10,341 nt of DNA from Victivallis vadensis. GTDB taxonomy: Bacteria; Verrucomicrobiota; Lentisphaeria; Victivallales; GWF2-50-93. The translations under genes were made by a program, and so were the position numbers. The stretch is taken from assembly GCA_020718525.1 (NCBI GenBank), contig DYRX01000141.1, positions 1 to 10,341 of the forward strand, given 5' to 3'. The notes under the pieces were generated by a model. The model searched no databases, was not told the DNA's origin, and was given only the letters and a program-made list of their open reading frames with translations. Below are positions 7,084 to 10,341 of this stretch, piece by piece (position 1 is the first letter of the stretch; the number at the start of each line of letters is the position of its first letter).

Positions 7084-7181
7084 TAAGATAACTCAGATGC
7101 TTACGTATTGCCATACAGATGGAAATACGAGACGGCGGGATGCTTGAAATAAATTTCCGATATAAGCAGGATCCTGAATTT

Positions 7182-10100
7182 ATGATGAAAGCAGTGAAGA
7201 CGAGAATCTTGGGGGCGGTCTTTGCATCTGCCGTAGTATGTAGGACAGCGCTTGCGGCCGACATCCAGTTGACTGTGACCAATCCTGAACCGGTGGTAAA
7301 AACGGCGGAACCGGTCACATCTGGCGTGCCTTTTGCCGAAGGTGCTCTCGCGGATCCGGGACATGTGCGCCTGCTCAGCGGTGATGTAGAGGTGCCGGCG
7401 CAGTTCCTTAGGACTGCAGTCTGGCCGGACAGCAGTGTGCGCTGGCTCCTTTGCGATTTCCAGACAGACCTGGCTCCAGGGGGAACTTCCAGCTTTACAT
7501 TGCAGACCGGAACTCCTCCGCAGACAGTGTCCGGCGTGACCGTTAATGATCTGGCTGACTCCCTTTCGGTAAACACCGGAACAGCCAGTTTTACTTTCGA
7601 CAAGTCGCAGTTCCGTGTGCTTGGAAATACGTTCACTGCGATACGGAGCGGAACTGCCTATACCGCCATTCCTGAAGGTACTTGGACTGTCGAGGAACAA
7701 GGAGCAATGAAGGCGGTGGTAAGGGTTGACGGCATCTGGCAGAACAGCGGTTCTGCACTGCGTGATAACCTGATCAAGTTCCGCGCCCGTCTTTTCTTCT
7801 ACAGGAACAAGGGCGAGATAAGACTGGCACTGACCTTCAGGAACAACAATTCCTTCGGCTGGGACAACGGCTTTAACAAGCAGTCAGATCTTACGCTCAG
7901 CGCCATCTCATTCGGCTCTACAGCACTTCTTCCTGCAGGCGGCAACTATGTCTTCGGCAGTGGAGTCGAGCGTTCTTTTGATCTGACAGTTTCAGAAGGA
8001 CTTGCCCCCGCACTGCGTCAGACGCGTTACAACGCCGATGGATCCCTGTCCCTCGGAAGCGTGGTGGAACGCCCGCTCGCGGTGACCGCACCGGAGTATT
8101 GCATGTCCACAGGTGCATGGGGACGCATCACAGTGCCGATTTCAGGGCTGTCTGCTGATCGGCAGGCCGATTTCGACAGATTCGAGCGGCTCCACCAGTC
8201 CATGTTCGAGAATACCCTTCTTGAGGATCCGCCCAATCTCACGGGTATAAGCGCCTTTGGTCACCTTGCACAGGATCTGTCCAGCTGGAATGACTACGGC
8301 GATCTGCGCTGGGGAGGGGATGTAGGTCAGTGGTCAGGCAACCATTACGACTGGGTATTCGGGATGTATATGAACTTCCTCCGTACCGGCAAACCGGGCT
8401 TTGCGAATCTCGCACGCGTCATGGCGCGCCATGAAATAGACATGGACATCTATCATACGACAAATGACGGCAATGCCTACAATGAAATGAAAAACTGGGA
8501 GTCAAGACCTTCTCATGACAATCCGGACAACGGTTTCGGCGGGGGACGCCCCACTCATAACTGGACCCAGGGATATGTTCTGCACTGGCTGATCACCGGA
8601 GACCCGCGCGGACGCGATGCCTTTGAAGAAGTTCTTGATGGTCTGCGTCTCTATATCTGGGAGTCATTTAACAATCAGGGACAATGCAACACTAACGAGA
8701 TCCGGCTCCAGGGATGGATCACCGAATCCCTTGTCAACATCTGGCGCATCAATCCATCCATCGTATGGCATACCAGTGCAGACGGAGATAGGACAATTCC
8801 AGACACGATCAAGGCTGTGCTTGCAAACGTCTTCGAGCGTGAGGCGGCGGCAGGTCGTCACGGATTCGTTTACTCAGGCGATCAGGACAACCCAGACCCT
8901 ACCACGCGCCACCCCTTGCAGAACTGCTATTTCATCGAACCGGTAGCCAAGGCCTACGAAGAAATTTTTCTGGGACGAGATGATGCCTACGCCGCTGATT
9001 TGCTGGCATTGCTGAACCGGATGACATCGTATCTGATATCCATCACATACGGCGGCGACAGCACTCCCGAAGGCTACCTGCCTCTGCAGGTTCCTGAGTA
9101 CATTCACGGGGCTGACCCTGTCGAAGGGCAGATCCCGTATCTCCTCATGTCCGCCAATGCCGCCGCCTTCTGCTATCTGCACGGCGGTGACACAATCTAT
9201 CTTACATACATGCGCTCGGCTTTCCAGGATTACATCCGCTATTTCGGCACGACCGGACCTGATACCCGTGTGGATCCTGCCCTGCGCACTCCGACATGCT
9301 TCAACTCGAACATATACGTTGAAACAGAATCCAAGATTCACGGCTGGTCGAACCGCTATGGACAGTTCCTGCTTGCGGCGGAGAGGCTTAACTCTACGAA
9401 CTTCACCGCTTCAGGAACTGTCAGCGGCGCTGTACAGGCAGGGGTGACCGTCAGTCTTTCCGGCGCATCGGCGGCGAGCACCACTACGGCGGCGGACGGA
9501 ACATACAGCTTCCCTGGAATTGGGAACGGGGATTATACTGTGACTCCATCGCTAAGTGGATATTCGTTCAGTCCGGCAAGCTCTGATATGACAGTGAACA
9601 ATGCCAATGTGAGCGGTGTAAACTTTACTGCGGCAATTCTAAACTACACAATCACCGCCAGTGCCGGAGCGAACGGTAGTATATCTCCGGCCGGGGCGCT
9701 GACTGTGAACCACGGCGCAAGTCAGTCATTCTCCATCACACCGGATGCCGGATTCCATGTCGCGGACGTGATTGTTGACGGCATGTCGGCCACTGCAGTC
9801 ACCGTCTACTCATTCACAAATGTGACAGCAAACCATACAATTACCGCGAATTTCGGAACAGGCACACACACTGTTACATTCGATCTGGCTGGGAAGGGAA
9901 GCAGGACTGGCGGCGGCGAGCTTGTGCAGACGGTGAACCACGGATCGCCTGCGACCGCTCCTGCTGTCGCTGGAAATGCGGGTTGGACGTTCACCGGCTG
10001 GGACAAGGCGTTCGACAACATAAGCGCCGACACTACAGTCACTGCGCAGTATGCGGTAACGACCTACACGATCACGGCATCTGCCGGGGCGAACGGATCG

Positions 10101-10341
10101 ATGGCTCCGAGCGGTGCTGTCACCGTCAACCATGGCGCATCACAGGCATTCGCAATAAAACCAAACAGTGGCTACCATGTCGCAGATGTCCTCGTTGACG
10201 CTGTCTCTGCAGGCGCAGTTACGACCTATACTTTCGAGAACGTCAGCGCCGCGCACACGATTTCCGCGAATTTCGCAATCAACACATATACGCTGACCTA
10301 CACCGCCGGAGCCAACGGCACTCTGACTGGTCAGACAAGTC
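7182..10341 (+). CDS. Large secreted PcRGLX/YetA-like protein with C-terminal repeat modules (3' truncated by the window)
   Basis: The frame stays open for 1053 codons to the window end. Residues 1-26 form a signal peptide (basic start, hydrophobic core, cleavage near ALAA). Next is a RIFT-barrel domain resembling the N-terminal part of PcRGLX/YetA-like proteins, with VPFAEG and WPDSSVRW (81-88). A toroid-like part follows, with HEIDMDIYHT (417-426) and GGGRPTHNW (453-461). PcRGLX-type proteins include exo-rhamnogalacturonan lyases (PL26), so action on an acidic polysaccharide outside the cytoplasm is a reasonable but unproven inference. From about 742 to 817 comes a carboxypeptidase-regulatory-like beta-sandwich, then 70-residue repeats from 822. 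The tail may hold the enzyme at the cell surface or bind glycan. I chose the ATG at 7182, with GCAGGA upstream, because the signal peptide follows it; an in-frame ATG at 7140 lacks a ribosome binding site. No local regulator or sugar transporter is present. Confidence 0.88.
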   Translation, partial: MMKAVKTRILGAVFASAVVCRTALAADIQLTVTNPEPVVKTAEPVTSGVPFAEGALADPGHVRLLSGDVEVPAQFLRTAVWPDSSVRWLLCDFQTDLAPGGTSSFTLQTGTPPQTVSGVTVNDLADSLSVNTGTASFTFDKSQFRVLGNTFTAIRSGTAYTAIPEGTWTVEEQGAMKAVVRVDGIWQNSGSALRDNLIKFRARLFFYRNKGEIRLALTFRNNNSFGWDNGFNKQSDLTLSAISFGSTALLPAGGNYVFGSGVERSFDLTVSEGLAPALRQTRYNADGSLSLGSVVERPLAVTAPEYCMSTGAWGRITVPISGLSADRQADFDRFERLHQSMFENTLLEDPPNLTGISAFGHLAQDLSSWNDYGDLRWGGDVGQWSGNHYDWVFGMYMNFLRTGKPGFANLARVMARHEIDMDIYHTTNDGNAYNEMKNWESRPSHDNPDNGFGGGRPTHNWTQGYVLHWLITGDPRGRDAFEEVLDGLRLYIWESFNNQGQCNTNEIRLQGWITESLVNIWRINPSIVWHTSADGDRTIPDTIKAVLANVFEREAAAGRHGFVYSGDQDNPDPTTRHPLQNCYFIEPVAKAYEEIFLGRDDAYAADLLALLNRMTSYLISITYGGDSTPEGYLPLQVPEYIHGADPVEGQIPYLLMSANAAAFCYLHGGDTIYLTYMRSAFQDYIRYFGTTGPDTRVDPALRTPTCFNSNIYVETESKIHGWSNRYGQFLLAAERLNSTNFTASGTVSGAVQAGVTVSLSGASAASTTTAADGTYSFPGIGNGDYTVTPSLSGYSFSPASSDMTVNNANVSGVNFTAAILNYTITASAGANGSISPAGALTVNHGASQSFSITPDAGFHVADVIVDGMSATAVTVYSFTNVTANHTITANFGTGTHTVTFDLAGKGSRTGGGELVQTVNHGSPATAPAVAGNAGWTFTGWDKAFDNISADTTVTAQYAVTTYTITASAGANGSMAPSGAVTVNHGASQAFAIKPNSGYHVADVLVDAVSAGAVTTYTFENVSAAHTISANFAINTYTLTYTAGANGTLTGQTS
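9402..9632 (+). other. Carboxypeptidase-regulatory-like beta-sandwich module within the secreted protein
   Basis: Residues 741-817 follow the usual course of this module: ASGTVSGAV, GVTVSLSGAS, TTTAADGTYSFPGI, GDYTVTPSLSGYSFSPAS, then VNFTA. Such modules are common as linkers or presentation domains in secreted proteins. This one separates the catalytic-like part from the repeat array. Confidence 0.7.
9645..10341 (+). repeat. Alternating 70-residue repeat domains (A-B-A-B, last one cut)
   Basis: Unit A spans residues 822-891 and again 962-1031, opening both times with YTITASAGANGS. My hand alignment gives about 50 of 70 identical residues. Unit B spans 892-961 and restarts at 1032, with a GW-containing core (GWTFTGWDKAF) like InlB B-repeats of the Listeria-Bacteroides type. 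Unit A resembles the 'bacterial repeat' domain of secreted proteins. The AB period is 420 nt. The DNA has diverged, mostly at synonymous positions, so the duplication is not recent. Confidence 0.75.

Larger units (their letters stand above)
6769..7181. other. 413-nt intergenic region with inverted repeats, no intact gene
   Basis: No frame with gene-like properties starts and ends here on either strand. The region holds a nested inverted repeat close to the exporter operon's end, a short degenerate reading frame on the minus strand, an imperfect repeat built on CTGTCC/GGACAG, and the leader of the secreted-protein gene. No T-run terminator and no strong promoter could be picked out. Confidence 0.6.

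Noticed and set aside
7140..7181. Upstream in-frame ATG at 7140 as start of the secreted protein
   Set aside because: It would put 14 polar residues before the signal peptide and lacks a Shine-Dalgarno sequence.
7007..7636. Two long minus-strand frames (209 and 199 codons) over the start of the secreted protein
   Set aside because: They are antisense to the signal peptide and RIFT-barrel region, with no recognisable domain. The plus-strand frame is far longer and matches a known domain order.
8874..9341. A 155-codon minus-strand frame in the secreted-protein gene
   Set aside because: It is antisense to the toroid domain, has low-complexity content and no start context; it is a shadow.
9645..10341. 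CRISPR array or tandem DNA repeat
   Set aside because: The periodicity is 210/420 nt, in frame and protein-level, with diverged DNA. There are no short identical repeats with unique spacers.

Overview
This window looks like bacterial chromosome of moderate GC content. It carries two housekeeping-type genes, a two-gene ABC exporter operon, and the start of a very large secreted protein. No rRNA, tRNA, CRISPR array, phage gene or intact insertion sequence is visible. The source is most likely a Gram-negative polysaccharide degrader, perhaps from the PVC group (Lentisphaerota, Kiritimatiellota or Verrucomicrobiota). That is an inference from the trypanosome/spirochaete-type phosphofructokinase and the secreted PcRGLX/YetA-like protein with bacterial-repeat modules; no taxonomic marker is present.

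Layout. (1) Positions 2-76 read as the last 24 residues of a gene that starts before the window. (2) A leader of about 240 nt holds a possible promoter and a 14-bp palindrome, followed by a TTG-initiated class III PLP aminotransferase (320-1693, +). (3) Convergent to it, with a 9-nt gap, is a 6-phosphofructokinase (1703-2995, -). Its start is reset to an internal ATG with a good ribosome binding site. (4) After a 117-nt divergent intergenic region come two ABC half-exporters (3113-4957 and 4954-6768, +) joined by an ATGA stop/start overlap. Their motifs indicate a heterodimer with one consensus and one degenerate ATP site. (5) A 413-nt non-coding stretch (6769-7181) holds inverted repeats and a short degenerate reading frame that may be mobile-element debris. 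(6) From 7182 to the window end runs an uninterrupted frame of 1053 complete codons plus one base. It encodes a signal peptide, a PcRGLX/YetA-type RIFT-barrel and toroid protein, a carboxypeptidase-regulatory-like module, and alternating repeat domains of 70 residues. The gene continues past the window.

How the genes relate: only the two ABC subunits can be linked functionally with confidence. The aminotransferase, phosphofructokinase and secreted protein appear to be separate transcription units. I found no convincing new multi-gene system. The points most worth following up are the secreted modular protein with its strict 70-residue A-B-A-B repeat pattern, the aminotransferase with an altered SGSEA motif, and the debris-like intergenic region before the secreted gene.
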